Below are positions 1-5,993 of a stretch of 11,967 nucleotides of DNA, in pieces. Below the pieces are notes generated by a model. It saw only the letters and a list, made by a program, of their open reading frames with translations, was not told the origin of the DNA and ran no database searches. This DNA comes from Actinomycetota bacterium (GTDB lineage Bacteria; Actinomycetota; Thermoleophilia; Gaiellales; Gaiellaceae). A program made the position numbers and the translations under genes. How positions within the stretch are numbered: position 1 is the stretch's first letter; every line of letters starts with the position of its first letter. The stretch is taken from positions 1 through 11,967 of the forward strand of contig VAYE01000128.1 of NCBI GenBank assembly GCA_005883235.1. Direction: 5' to 3'.

Positions 1-792
1 CCCGTCGTCTCGATCTGCGGCGGCGAGCCGCTCGTCTACAAGGGGATCGAGGAGGTCGTCGGCGGGTTCCTCGAGCTGCGGAAGAACATCGAGCTCTGCA
101 CGAACGCTCTCCGGCTCGAGCAGTTCCTCGACGTATTCGAGCCCTCCCCGCGGCTGACCTTCGTCGTGCACCTCGACGGCATGCGCGAGATCCACGACTA
201 CATCTGCGACTACCCGGGCCTGTGGGACATCGCGATCGACTCGATGCGGAAGGCGCGAGAGGCGGGCTTCCGCGTCACGTCGAACACGACGGTCTTCAAG
301 GAGACGTCGGTCGACGACGTGCTCGAGATGATGCACTACCTGACGAACGAGGTCGGCATCGACGGGATGCTGATCGCGCCCGGCTACCAGTACTCGCAGA
401 TCGACCCGGCGCTGACGATGACGCGGGCCGAGCACGAGGAGAAGTTCCGCATCATCCGCAAGGTCGCCCGCCAGCGCGGCTACCGCTGGCTCGCGAGCCC
501 CATCTACCAGGAGTTCCTCGCGGGCGAGCGCAAGCTGCCCTGCGCCCCGTGGGGCTCGGTGACGCGGAACCCGTACGGGTGGAAGGGGCCGTGCTACCTC
601 CTCACCGACGGCATCTTCCCGACCTACGACGCCCTCCTCGAAGGGATCGAGTGGGAGGCCTACGGGCCGGGCAACGACCCGCGCTGCGAGCACTGCGGGA
701 TCCACTCCGGCTTCGAGCCGTCCGCCGCGTTCGAGGCGGCGTCGAGCCTCAAGGAGAGCGCGAGGAGCATGGCTTGGAGCCTGACGGGCTGA
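1..792 (+). CDS. hpnH: HpnH, hopanoid radical SAM protein (5' end cut off by window)
   Basis: HpnH joins the 5'-deoxyadenosyl group of SAM to a hopene to give adenosylhopane, the first step of hopanoid side-chain extension. The frame is open from base 1, so the start and the CxxxCxxC iron-sulfur motif lie upstream; 263 residues are visible of a protein usually about 330-380 long. Seen here: the radical SAM SAM-binding motif CGGEPL near visible residues 6-11, the strand FVVHLDG near 54-60, and the family's C-terminal part with GPCYLLTDG and a RCEHCGIHSGFEP cysteine pair near residues 228-240, as in HpnH relatives. It overlaps the next gene, hpnG, by 19 nt, and ispH follows, which is the usual hopanoid-cluster company. 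Family assignment is firm; the exact reaction follows from family knowledge. Confidence 0.93.
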   Translation, partial: PVVSICGGEPLVYKGIEEVVGGFLELRKNIELCTNALRLEQFLDVFEPSPRLTFVVHLDGMREIHDYICDYPGLWDIAIDSMRKAREAGFRVTSNTTVFKETSVDDVLEMMHYLTNEVGIDGMLIAPGYQYSQIDPALTMTRAEHEEKFRIIRKVARQRGYRWLASPIYQEFLAGERKLPCAPWGSVTRNPYGWKGPCYLLTDGIFPTYDALLEGIEWEAYGPGNDPRCEHCGIHSGFEPSAAFEAASSLKESARSMAWSLTG

Positions 793-1346
793 CGTTCGCC
801 TGCGCGATGACCGTCGAAGAGCGGATCGCGCGCCGGCTCGGGAAGACCGCTCTGGTCGGGCTCGCCGTCTCGAACGGCGTCCCGGACGGGGGTCGGCTCG
901 TCTCCTTCGGGATCGCGGGTGCGCTTCGCGACGACCTGCCAGTGGGCGCCGTCATCGACGCGACGCGCGTGGTCGACGAGTCCGGCGCGGTGCTGTGGGA
1001 AGGCGGGCCGCTCGGCGTTTCTGCCGCGCGCACGGGAACGATCCTCGGGGCGAGCAGGATCGTCGACGACCCGGCCGAGCGTGCCCGGCTGCGCGAGGTG
1101 ACCGGAGCGGACGCCGTCGACATGGAGTCGGGTGCGCTCGCCCGCACAGGCAGGCTCGTCGGCTGCGTGCGCGCGATCAGCGACACGCCGCAGCGAGGTC
1201 TCGGCGGGCTCGCACAGGCGGCGAAGCCCGGCGGCGAGCCGGACTACCGCGGTCTCGTCCGGGGGTTCGTGCGCGCTCCTCGCGAGACCGCCCGCGCCGC
1301 GCGCAATGCGCGCCGTGCGCTCAAGAGCCTGGAGGCGGTGGCATGA
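774..1346 (+). CDS. hpnG: HpnG-like adenosylhopane nucleosidase (MTAN/phosphorylase fold), TTG start
   Basis: HpnG removes adenine from adenosylhopane, the step after HpnH. The 190-residue product has features of the purine nucleoside phosphorylase/MTAN fold: an N-terminal strand LTFACAM (6-12), VSFGIAGAL (43-51), the nucleoside-binding DAVDMESGALA (114-124), and a late catalytic-type aspartate in AISDTP (134-139). The first ATG (807) has no ribosome site and would cut the first strand. The TTG at 774 has GAGGAG at 762-767, six bases upstream, and keeps that strand, so I chose it; a CTG at 789 is a weaker option. The start lies inside the end of hpnH, and the stop overlaps the ispH start as ATGA. 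The C-terminal tail is Arg/Ala-rich. Assignment to HpnG rather than another MTAN-like enzyme rests mainly on its place between hpnH and ispH. Confidence 0.85.
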   Translation: MEPDGLTFACAMTVEERIARRLGKTALVGLAVSNGVPDGGRLVSFGIAGALRDDLPVGAVIDATRVVDESGAVLWEGGPLGVSAARTGTILGASRIVDDPAERARLREVTGADAVDMESGALARTGRLVGCVRAISDTPQRGLGGLAQAAKPGGEPDYRGLVRGFVRAPRETARAARNARRALKSLEAVA

Positions 1347-2269
1347 GCAAGCGCGTCCTCCTCGCCGCGCCTCGCTCGTTCTGCGCCGGGGTCGACCGGG
1401 CGATCGAGATCGTGGAGCGCCTGCTGGGGCAGCACGGGCCGCCGATCTACGTCCGCCACCAGATCGTCCACAACGACCACGTGGTGCGGAGGCTCGAGCG
1501 CCTCGGCGCGGTGTTCGTCGACTCCGAGGAGGAGGTGCCGGCGGGCGCGATCTGCGTCCTCTCGGCGCACGGCGTCGCGCCGGCGGTGCGCAAGAGCTGC
1601 GAGGAGCGCGGCCTGCGCGTCGTCGACGCCGTCTGCCCGCTCGTCTCGAAGGTCCACGCCGAGGCTCGCCGGTACGCCGACACCGGCCACCTCGTGGCGC
1701 TCGTAGGACACGCCGACCACGTCGAGGTGATCGGGACGCGCGGCGAGCGGCCTGAGTCGATCGTCGTCGTCGAGTCGCCGGAGGACGCGGAGCGGCTCGA
1801 CCCGGACGGGAAGCCGCTCGCCGTGATCTCGCAGACCACGCTCTCGCTGGACGACGTCGCCTCGACCGTGACCGTGCTCGAGCAGCGGTTCGGCGGTCTG
1901 CGGCGGCCCGCCGCGGACGACATCTGCTACGCGACCCAGAACCGCCAGGACGCGGTGAAGCAGCTCGCCGAGGAGGCGACGCTCATCCTCGTGATCGGCT
2001 CGGAGACGAGCTCGAACGCGCAGCGCCTCGTCGAGGTGGCGCGGCTCGCAGGCGCCGACGCCGCGCTCGTCGACGGCGAGAGCGAGCTCGACCTCGAGCT
2101 CCTCGACGGCCACGCGACGATCGGTCTCACGGCCGGCGCCTCGACTCCGGAGGAGCTCGTCCAGGCCGTGCTCGCCCAGCTTGCCGACCGCGGCTACGAC
2201 GACGTGGAGGAGGTGACGGTGGCGCGCGAGGACGTGCAGTTCCGCCTCCCGCGCGAGGTCGCATCGTGA
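1343..2269 (+). CDS. ispH: 4-hydroxy-3-methylbut-2-enyl diphosphate reductase
   Basis: IspH reduces HMBPP to IPP and DMAPP with an iron-sulfur cluster, ending the MEP isoprenoid pathway. The 308-residue product is full length. The three cluster cysteines are visible: C14 in SFCAGVDRAIE, C98 in DAVCPLV, and C195 in DDICYATQNRQ. Substrate-binding motifs are also present: VHN (42-44), SAHGV (74-78), QTTLS (164-168), GSETSSNAQRL (219-229) and GASTPE (265-270). The ATG at 1343 overlaps the hpnG stop by 4 nt and has GGAGG at 1331-1335, seven bases upstream. Its place after hpnH-hpnG fits supply of C5 units to squalene and hopene. Residue 12 is Ser where most family members have Gly before FCAGV, a mild variation. 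Confidence 0.97.
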   Translation: MSKRVLLAAPRSFCAGVDRAIEIVERLLGQHGPPIYVRHQIVHNDHVVRRLERLGAVFVDSEEEVPAGAICVLSAHGVAPAVRKSCEERGLRVVDAVCPLVSKVHAEARRYADTGHLVALVGHADHVEVIGTRGERPESIVVVESPEDAERLDPDGKPLAVISQTTLSLDDVASTVTVLEQRFGGLRRPAADDICYATQNRQDAVKQLAEEATLILVIGSETSSNAQRLVEVARLAGADAALVDGESELDLELLDGHATIGLTAGASTPEELVQAVLAQLADRGYDDVEEVTVAREDVQFRLPREVAS

Positions 2270-2649
2270 CGAGCGTCGAGATCCCGTACTCGATCGCCGC
2301 GGCGCTTCCTTCGCTCGCGGTCCTCGACATCACGAACGAGGTCGCGCACGATGTCTCGGCCGCCCCCTTCGGCGACGGGATCGCCTACGTCTCCTCCGGC
2401 GAGCGCTCCCTCGTCCGGATCTCCGAGCGTGAAGGCGGCCTCTTCGAGGATCTCGAGTGCTTCCTCGAGCGCCTCGTGCCGAAGGACACGCCGGAGCGGC
2501 AGCGGATCCTCGCTTTCCTGCTCGGGCCGCGCACCGAGCAGATCCCGTTCTCGAGCGGCGAGCTCTGCCTCGGCCGCTACCAGCGGATCCTGATCTTCAG
2601 CTTCGACGAGAGCTGCCGCTCCGACTGGACGCTCACACTCTTGGGATAA
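2266..2649 (+). CDS. YjbQ/UPF0047-family protein, degenerate at its histidine sites
   Basis: The 127-residue product resembles the YjbQ (UPF0047) family, small trimeric proteins with weak thiamine phosphate synthase activity in characterised members. The fit is in LDITNEV (20-26), FEDLECFLERLVP (60-72), LLGPRTEQIPF (85-95) and the closing GELCLGRYQRILIF (98-111), which matches the family's G.L.LGtwQ.i pattern. The usual PHTTA segment reads SSGERSLV, and the histidine-rich GNAHAHL stretch is absent, so the residues held to bind metal or substrate are missing. The GTG at 2266 overlaps the ispH stop as GTGA, with GAGG at 2255-2258 upstream, so it is probably co-translated with the hopanoid genes. 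It may be a structural relic or have a new role; the fold assignment is good, the function unknown. Confidence 0.7.
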   Translation: MTSVEIPYSIAAALPSLAVLDITNEVAHDVSAAPFGDGIAYVSSGERSLVRISEREGGLFEDLECFLERLVPKDTPERQRILAFLLGPRTEQIPFSSGELCLGRYQRILIFSFDESCRSDWTLTLLG

Positions 2650-2650
2650 T
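2642..2650 (+). promoter_or_regulatory. candidate extended -10 promoter (TGGGATAAT)
   Basis: TGG followed by GATAAT matches an extended -10 (TGN plus 5 of 6 bases of TATAAT). It covers the stop codon of the YjbQ-like gene and stands 37 bases before the GTG of the next gene, so a leader of about 30 nt would follow. I see no good -35 at 16-18 bases. It would mark the border between the hopanoid operon and the membrane/copper gene set. AT-rich hexamers are rare in this DNA, which makes the match more notable. Confidence 0.4.
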
Positions 2651-2686
2651 CAGTTGCGGAGCGACCGCCCCCGGAGTCACACTCCC

Positions 2687-3349
2687 GTGAGGATGGATCG
2701 GGCGCGCCGCCATCACCGGGCTCTCGCCGCCTCCGCCTTCGGGCTCCTCGCGCTCATAGCCGAGCTCGCCGGGCGGAGCCTGACCCACCGGATGAACGTG
2801 GGCCGGCACGTCGAGTCGCCGAGCTACGCGGGCGCCGAGTACTACCCGTTCCTGCTCGCCGCGGTGAAGATCGGCGTCGCGCTGATGCTGGCGCGGCTCG
2901 CCTGGCGCTTCGTGCGGGCGCGAGCTTCCGCGCGCGCGGCGCGAAAGCTGCTCGCCCACGTCGGTGGGCCACGGGCGCCGCGGCCCCGGCTCGAGCTCTC
3001 GCCGCGGCTCTGGGCGCTGGCCTTCGCGACCACGTCGCTCTTCTACCTCGTCCAGACCGACGCGGAGGGAATCTCGAGCGGCCGCTGGCCGCTCCTCGCG
3101 CCGTGGCTCCACAGCTCGGCGCTGCCCGTGTTCGCGGTCCTGGCCGTCGTCGTCGCGCTCGTGTACGGAGCGGTCGCGCGCTGGTTGGCCGAGTACGAGC
3201 GCTACGCCGAGGCCGCGGTCGAGCACGTACGGCGGATGTTCGCCGCCCGGCGGGAGCCGCGGCCGCGCTACGGCGCCGTCGTCGCTCTCGCGCCGCGACG
3301 CCTCTTCGGGCTCTCCTTCGAGAGCCGGCCGCCGCCGCTTCCGGGCTAG
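2687..3349 (+). CDS. four-pass membrane protein, function unknown
   Basis: I do not recognise a family. The 220-residue product has a basic N-terminus and about four membrane segments, near residues 12-29, 52-74, 106-124 and 143-165, a very basic linker between the second and third (75-103, many Arg/Ala), and a cytoplasmic-type basic tail rich in Arg and Pro. Histidines at 34, 41 and 142 lie near membrane edges and could bind metal or heme, but this is only suggestive. The start is uncertain: GTG 2687 has GGAG at 2673-2676, ten bases upstream; ATG 2693 is the alternative and shortens the protein by two residues. It heads a same-strand run of membrane genes ending in copC-copD, so a role in copper handling or respiratory-complex assembly is a guess from context. 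Confidence 0.7.
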   Translation: MRMDRARRHHRALAASAFGLLALIAELAGRSLTHRMNVGRHVESPSYAGAEYYPFLLAAVKIGVALMLARLAWRFVRARASARAARKLLAHVGGPRAPRPRLELSPRLWALAFATTSLFYLVQTDAEGISSGRWPLLAPWLHSSALPVFAVLAVVVALVYGAVARWLAEYERYAEAAVEHVRRMFAARREPRPRYGAVVALAPRRLFGLSFESRPPPLPG

Positions 3350-3380
3350 CCCGCGGCGGTCGTTCCCGTCTCCGCGGGCT
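3348..3380 (+). terminator. 9-bp GC stem-loop after the first membrane gene
   Basis: AGCCCGCGG (3348-3356) and CCGCGGGCT (3372-3380) are perfect inverted repeats around a 15-base loop; the left arm begins in the TAG stop of the preceding gene. There is no T-run after it, so it could be a weak or factor-dependent terminator, an mRNA 3'-end stabiliser or an attenuator ahead of the gene at 3413. It occupies half of the only non-trivial gap (63 bases) in this gene set. Confidence 0.4.
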
Positions 3381-3412
3381 CTGCCTGGCCCTCGACGCCT
3401 GCTCGGAGGACG

Positions 3413-3691
3413 ATGAACGCGGAACTCGCAAGCCAACTGAAAGCTCGGACGATCCCGCGCTCGGGCCGCGCCCGCGCGGTGTCGTCGCTCGGACCGCTGA
3501 CGAGCGTGGCCGGCCTCGTCTGGGCGTTCGTGCAGCCGTACCGGGTCACGCTGCTCCACCCGCACGACCAGGGCTTCTGGTGGCTCTTCGTCGAGCCGCC
3601 GCTCCTCGTGATGCTGGTCGGGATCCTCTTCGCGGTGCTCGTCGCACCCGGCCTGATCGACGACCTCCAGGACGCGGAGCGGGAGGGCTGA
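3413..3691 (+). CDS. small two-pass membrane protein, function unknown
   Basis: A 92-residue product with a basic N-terminus (residues 8-21), a first hydrophobic segment near 26-42, a short outside-type loop with HPHDQ (49-53), and a second segment near 56-78, WWLFVEPPLLVMLVGILFAV, then an acidic tail. I recognise no family. The ATG at 3413 is the only usable start after the upstream in-frame stop; GGAGGA at 3405-3410 sits only 2-3 bases from it, closer than usual, so initiation may be weak. Its stop TGA shares its last base with the ATG of the next gene (TGATG at 3689-3693), implying coupled translation. Coding is supported by the junction, the strong third-position GC and the clear membrane pattern. 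Confidence 0.72.
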   Translation: MNAELASQLKARTIPRSGRARAVSSLGPLTSVAGLVWAFVQPYRVTLLHPHDQGFWWLFVEPPLLVMLVGILFAVLVAPGLIDDLQDAEREG

Positions 3692-4275
3692 TGCAACCGC
3701 CCGCCGAGCACGTCCACTGGATGTTCGCGACCGGCTTCCTCGTCCTCGGGCTCTGCCTGCTCGCGGAGGCGATCGTCGGCCAGGAGGTCTGGCGGCGGCG
3801 GCGCTGGCGCGCCTACCTCTGGCCCGGGTTCGCCTTCGTGATGGGCGTCTTCATGTGGCCCGTGATGGTCTTCTTCACCAACTCGACGATCCACACGCTG
3901 GCCCACAGCGCCTGGGCCCAGGTGATGATGCTCGCGGGCGGGGCCGAGCTCGGGCTCGTCCGCGGCAAGCTCAGGAACCCGCTCTGGCGGCTGTGCGTCG
4001 CGGTCGCGTTCCTTGTCTCCGGCGCCGCGCTGATCATCCACGAGCAGAACGGATGGTTCTTCCAGCGCTCGGCCTTCCTCCACCACCTGCTCGGCTGGAC
4101 GATGGTCGGCGCCACTGTGTTCGCCGTCGGCCGCGCCGTGCGGAGGCGATCGCTCTTCTTCGAGAGCGGCTTCGCGCTCACGTTCGTCGCGCTCGCCGTC
4201 CTCCTCTACTGCGACCGCGACCTGGCGCCGATCTTCGGCCACCTGTCGCCGCTCGCGGGGAACCCACACCGATGA
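3691..4275 (+). CDS. six-pass membrane protein with paired histidines, function unknown
   Basis: The 194-residue product has about six membrane segments, near residues 12-29, 42-62, 71-90, 99-117, 131-149 and 159-174. Histidines sit at membrane edges: HVH at 7-9, H68 and H72 in IHTLAHSAW, H117 in IIHEQNG, and HH at 131-132 before LLGWTM. Such spacing is seen in b-type heme or copper membrane proteins, but no family signature is complete, so I name none. It starts on the last base of the previous stop and ends with ATGA shared with copC, so it is almost certainly co-translated with the copper gene; a part in copper or heme handling at the membrane is inferred from that. GGGAGGG at 3681-3687, three bases before the ATG, serves as ribosome site. 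Confidence 0.78.
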   Translation: MQPPAEHVHWMFATGFLVLGLCLLAEAIVGQEVWRRRRWRAYLWPGFAFVMGVFMWPVMVFFTNSTIHTLAHSAWAQVMMLAGGAELGLVRGKLRNPLWRLCVAVAFLVSGAALIIHEQNGWFFQRSAFLHHLLGWTMVGATVFAVGRAVRRRSLFFESGFALTFVALAVLLYCDRDLAPIFGHLSPLAGNPHR

Positions 4276-4650
4276 TCGCCGCGAAAAATGCTCCGCATTT
4301 TCCGCGGGTTGGGCTAGTCCCTTCGCTTCGCTCGGGAGCGATAGGGGTGGGACTCCTCGTTGCGCTCGCCTTCCCCGGGTCCGCCTTCGCACACGCGAGC
4401 CTCCAGCACACCTGGCCCAAGTTCCAGCAGCGCGTCGAGCAGGCGCCGACGGCGGTGCGGCTGAACTTCGACCAGGCCGTCACCGTGCTCCCGGGCTCGG
4501 TCGAGGTGCGGACTGCGGTCGGGAAGCTTCTCTCGAAGCAGGCACGGAGCGCCGCCGGCGGTCACGACGTCGTCGCGCCCCTCCGGCGGCTGCCGAAGGG
4601 GCCCTACACGGTTCGCTGGCACGTCCTCTCGGGCGACGGGCAGCGGGCTG
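4272..4650 (+). pseudogene. copC: CopC domain (copper-binding), frame-broken 5' half of a CopC-CopD fusion
   Basis: CopC is an extracytoplasmic copper-binding beta-barrel, often fused to the membrane protein CopD in actinobacteria. The ATG at 4272 overlaps the previous stop (ATGA). A signal peptide ends AFA (38-40), leaving mature H41 (HASL), the N-terminal copper ligand of CopC. Family patterns follow: APTAVRLNFDQAV (58-70), GSVEV (75-79) and GPYTVRWHVLSGDG (110-123), with ligand D122. The next codon is Gln where the second His ligand belongs, and there the frame fails: the expected closing strand GLGFRLLVIRG continues one frame over, at 4648 onward. One economical reading is a loss of 8 bases from an original shaped like CAC CGG GTC AGC, which would also explain the missing His. 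It may be a true mutation or a sequence error. Unshifted, the frame stays open to 5993. Confidence 0.8.
4279..4354 (+). repeat. two-hairpin palindromic element inside the copC leader
   Basis: Arm 4279-4291 pairs with 4295-4307: 13 positions with one mismatch, around the loop TCC, with an AT core (AAAAATGC/GCATTTT) unlike the surrounding DNA. Then AGTCCC (4316-4321) and GGGACT (4349-4354) enclose a second hairpin, TCGCT (4328-4332) with AGCGA (4337-4341). The whole block encodes residues 3-28 of the CopC signal region. Its shape recalls REP-like palindromic repeats; I cannot see other copies in this window. It could instead be an RNA structure controlling copC translation. Confidence 0.5.
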
Positions 4651-4680
4651 GGCTTCCGCCTCCTCGTCATCCGCGGCCCC

Positions 4681-5544
4681 TTGCCGCGCGCCGCCGAGCG
4701 CCGCTTCTACGTCGTCACCGGGATCGGCGCGGTCGGCGTGCTCGAGGTCGGGATCGCCGCCTTCCTGCTCCGAGCCGAGGACGCGCTCCAGCTCCCGTTC
4801 GGCCGCCTGCTCTACGGGGACCTGTCGCCGATCGTCGGCGGGACACGCTTCGGAGAGGCCTTCATCGCGATGACGCTCGGTTTTGCGCTCGTCGCGGCGT
4901 TCCTCTTCCTCGCGTGGCTGACCGACCGGGTGATCTTCCTGTGGCCGGCCTTCCTGCTCGGGCTCGGCTTCGCGTCCGGCCTCTCGCTCTCGGGTCACTC
5001 CGCCGCCGACGCGGGTTCTTCCTGGCTGTCGGAGCTCGCGGACTGGATCCACCTGTCCGCCGCAACCCTCTGGATGGGCGGGCTCGTCCAGCTCGTGGTA
5101 GTCGTCTGGCCCGGCGCGCCGGAGCTCCGCCGGATCGCCTTCCTGCGCTTCTCCAAGGTCGCCTCAGTCCTTGTCGCATGCCTCGTCTGCGCGGGCGTCT
5201 ACCTGAGCGTGCTGCGGCTCCCGCACGTCGCCGACCTCTGGACCCAGGGGTACGGGCACGTCCTGCTCGTGAAGCTCGGGCTCGTCTGCGTGGCGCTCTC
5301 GTGGGGCGCCGTCCACCACTTCGTCGCGCGGCCCGCGCTCGAGCGCGGCGACGGCGGGATCCTCAACCGGCTGCCCCGCAGCCTGATGGGCGAGAGCACG
5401 GTCGCTATGGCCGTCCTTCTGGCCGCGGCCGTTCTGGTCGACTCCAAGCCGCCGCCGCGGCCCGTGAAGCCACCTTCGGCCTTGCAACAGTCTGTTGCAA
5501 AGTTCCGTTCGCCGACCGGGCCGCCCGTGGTTCGGGCGCCGTGA
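4681..5544 (+). CDS. copD: CopD-family copper membrane protein (3' half of the broken CopC-CopD fusion)
   Basis: CopD is a polytopic membrane protein taking part in copper transfer across the membrane. From the TTG at 4681 there are 287 residues with about seven membrane segments, near 11-30, 60-80, 84-103, 119-143, 156-176, 194-214 and 239-254. Family features: H106 in SGHSA, the signature ADWIHLSAATLWMGGL (120-135) with H124, YGHVLLVKLGLV (191-202), HH at 212-213 and E238 before the last segment. The frame is open upstream to the CopC closing strand at about 4648, and TTG 4681 has no ribosome site, so the original gene was very likely one CopC-CopD fusion and this start is only nominal. The C-terminal tail (255-287) is Pro-rich and carries the operator-like palindrome. 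The stop overlaps the RidA start as GTGA. Confidence 0.85.
   Translation: MPRAAERRFYVVTGIGAVGVLEVGIAAFLLRAEDALQLPFGRLLYGDLSPIVGGTRFGEAFIAMTLGFALVAAFLFLAWLTDRVIFLWPAFLLGLGFASGLSLSGHSAADAGSSWLSELADWIHLSAATLWMGGLVQLVVVVWPGAPELRRIAFLRFSKVASVLVACLVCAGVYLSVLRLPHVADLWTQGYGHVLLVKLGLVCVALSWGAVHHFVARPALERGDGGILNRLPRSLMGESTVAMAVLLAAAVLVDSKPPPRPVKPPSALQQSVAKFRSPTGPPVVRAP
5482..5500. promoter_or_regulatory. perfect 19-bp palindrome, probable operator
   Basis: TTGCAACAG-T-CTGTTGCAA is a perfect 9-1-9 inverted repeat in the 3' end of copD, ending 40 bases before the RidA start. The size and symmetry suit a dimeric repressor site. The outer TTGCAA half-sites resemble the Nur (Fur-family) box of Streptomyces, tTGCaa-N5-ttGCAA, but are 7 apart rather than 5, so the regulator is not identified. 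No clear -35/-10 pair is seen beside it. As an RNA it would be a hairpin with an impossible one-base loop, so a DNA-binding role is more likely than a terminator. Confidence 0.5.
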
Positions 5545-5993
5545 CGGCCGACGAGCGCGCCGCCGCCCTCGGTCTCGAGATTCCGCCGTTCCCCGAGCTT
5601 CCGTTCCGGCCGAAGCTCCGCCCAGTGCTCGTCCACGGCGGCCTCGCCTACCTCTCCGGGATCGGGCCGATCGGCCTCGCAGGACGACTGGGCGAGGACA
5701 TGAGCGTCGAGGAGGGGTATGCAGCGGCGCGCACGACCGCGTTGCTGGCGCTGCGCCGGATCCTCGACGAGCTCGGGTCGCTCGAGGCGGTCGCCCGCTG
5801 GGTGAAGGTGCTCGGGCTCGTTCGCTCCGCGCCCGGCTTCGGCGAGCAGCCCGCGGTCGTGAACGGTTTCACCGACCTGGTCGTGGACGTGTACGGCGAG
5901 GAGCGCGGCCTCTGTGCCCGCAGCGCGATCGGCGTCAGCGAGCTCCCCGTAGGGATCCCGGTGGAGGTCGAGGCGACGGTCGCCCTCGCGTGA
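5541..5993 (+). CDS. RidA (YjgF/YER057c/UK114) family protein
   Basis: RidA-type proteins hydrolyse reactive enamine/imine intermediates released by PLP enzymes; other subfamilies have other or unknown substrates. The 150-residue product belongs to the longer subfamily with an N-terminal extension (LEIPPFPELPFRPKLRPVLV) before the first strand, rather than the 125-residue classical RidA. Matching parts: GLAYLSGIGPI (34-44), the helix AAARTTALLALRRILDELGSL, WVKVLGLVRSAPGF (87-100), and the closing RSAIGVSELPVGIPVEVEA with R127 and E143 in place of the family's active-site Arg and late Glu. The GTG at 5541 overlaps the copD stop and has no ribosome site, so translation is probably coupled. A kynureninase-like PLP enzyme lies downstream, a sensible partner. 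Confidence 0.88.
   Translation: MTADERAAALGLEIPPFPELPFRPKLRPVLVHGGLAYLSGIGPIGLAGRLGEDMSVEEGYAAARTTALLALRRILDELGSLEAVARWVKVLGLVRSAPGFGEQPAVVNGFTDLVVDVYGEERGLCARSAIGVSELPVGIPVEVEATVALA

Noticed and set aside
222..773. Upstream extension of the HpnG frame back to 222
   Set aside because: The extra part overlaps hpnH and is composed of repetitive Arg/Gly/Ala-rich sequence; the family homology starts at about 789.
4641..4660. Programmed ribosomal frameshift joining CopC to CopD
   Set aside because: No slippery heptamer or A/T run is present, and the missing family residues point to lost bases rather than a recoding site.
5482..5500. The 19-bp palindrome as an intrinsic terminator for copD
   Set aside because: It lies within the copD coding frame, its loop would be one base, the stem is not GC-rich and no T-run follows.
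3855..5993. A continuous 712-codon plus-strand frame joining part of a membrane gene, CopC, a copD shadow and RidA
   Set aside because: Only the CopC and RidA parts look like proteins. The stretch between is the Arg-rich shadow of copD, open because stops are rare in GC-rich DNA. RidA has its own GTG overlapping the copD stop.
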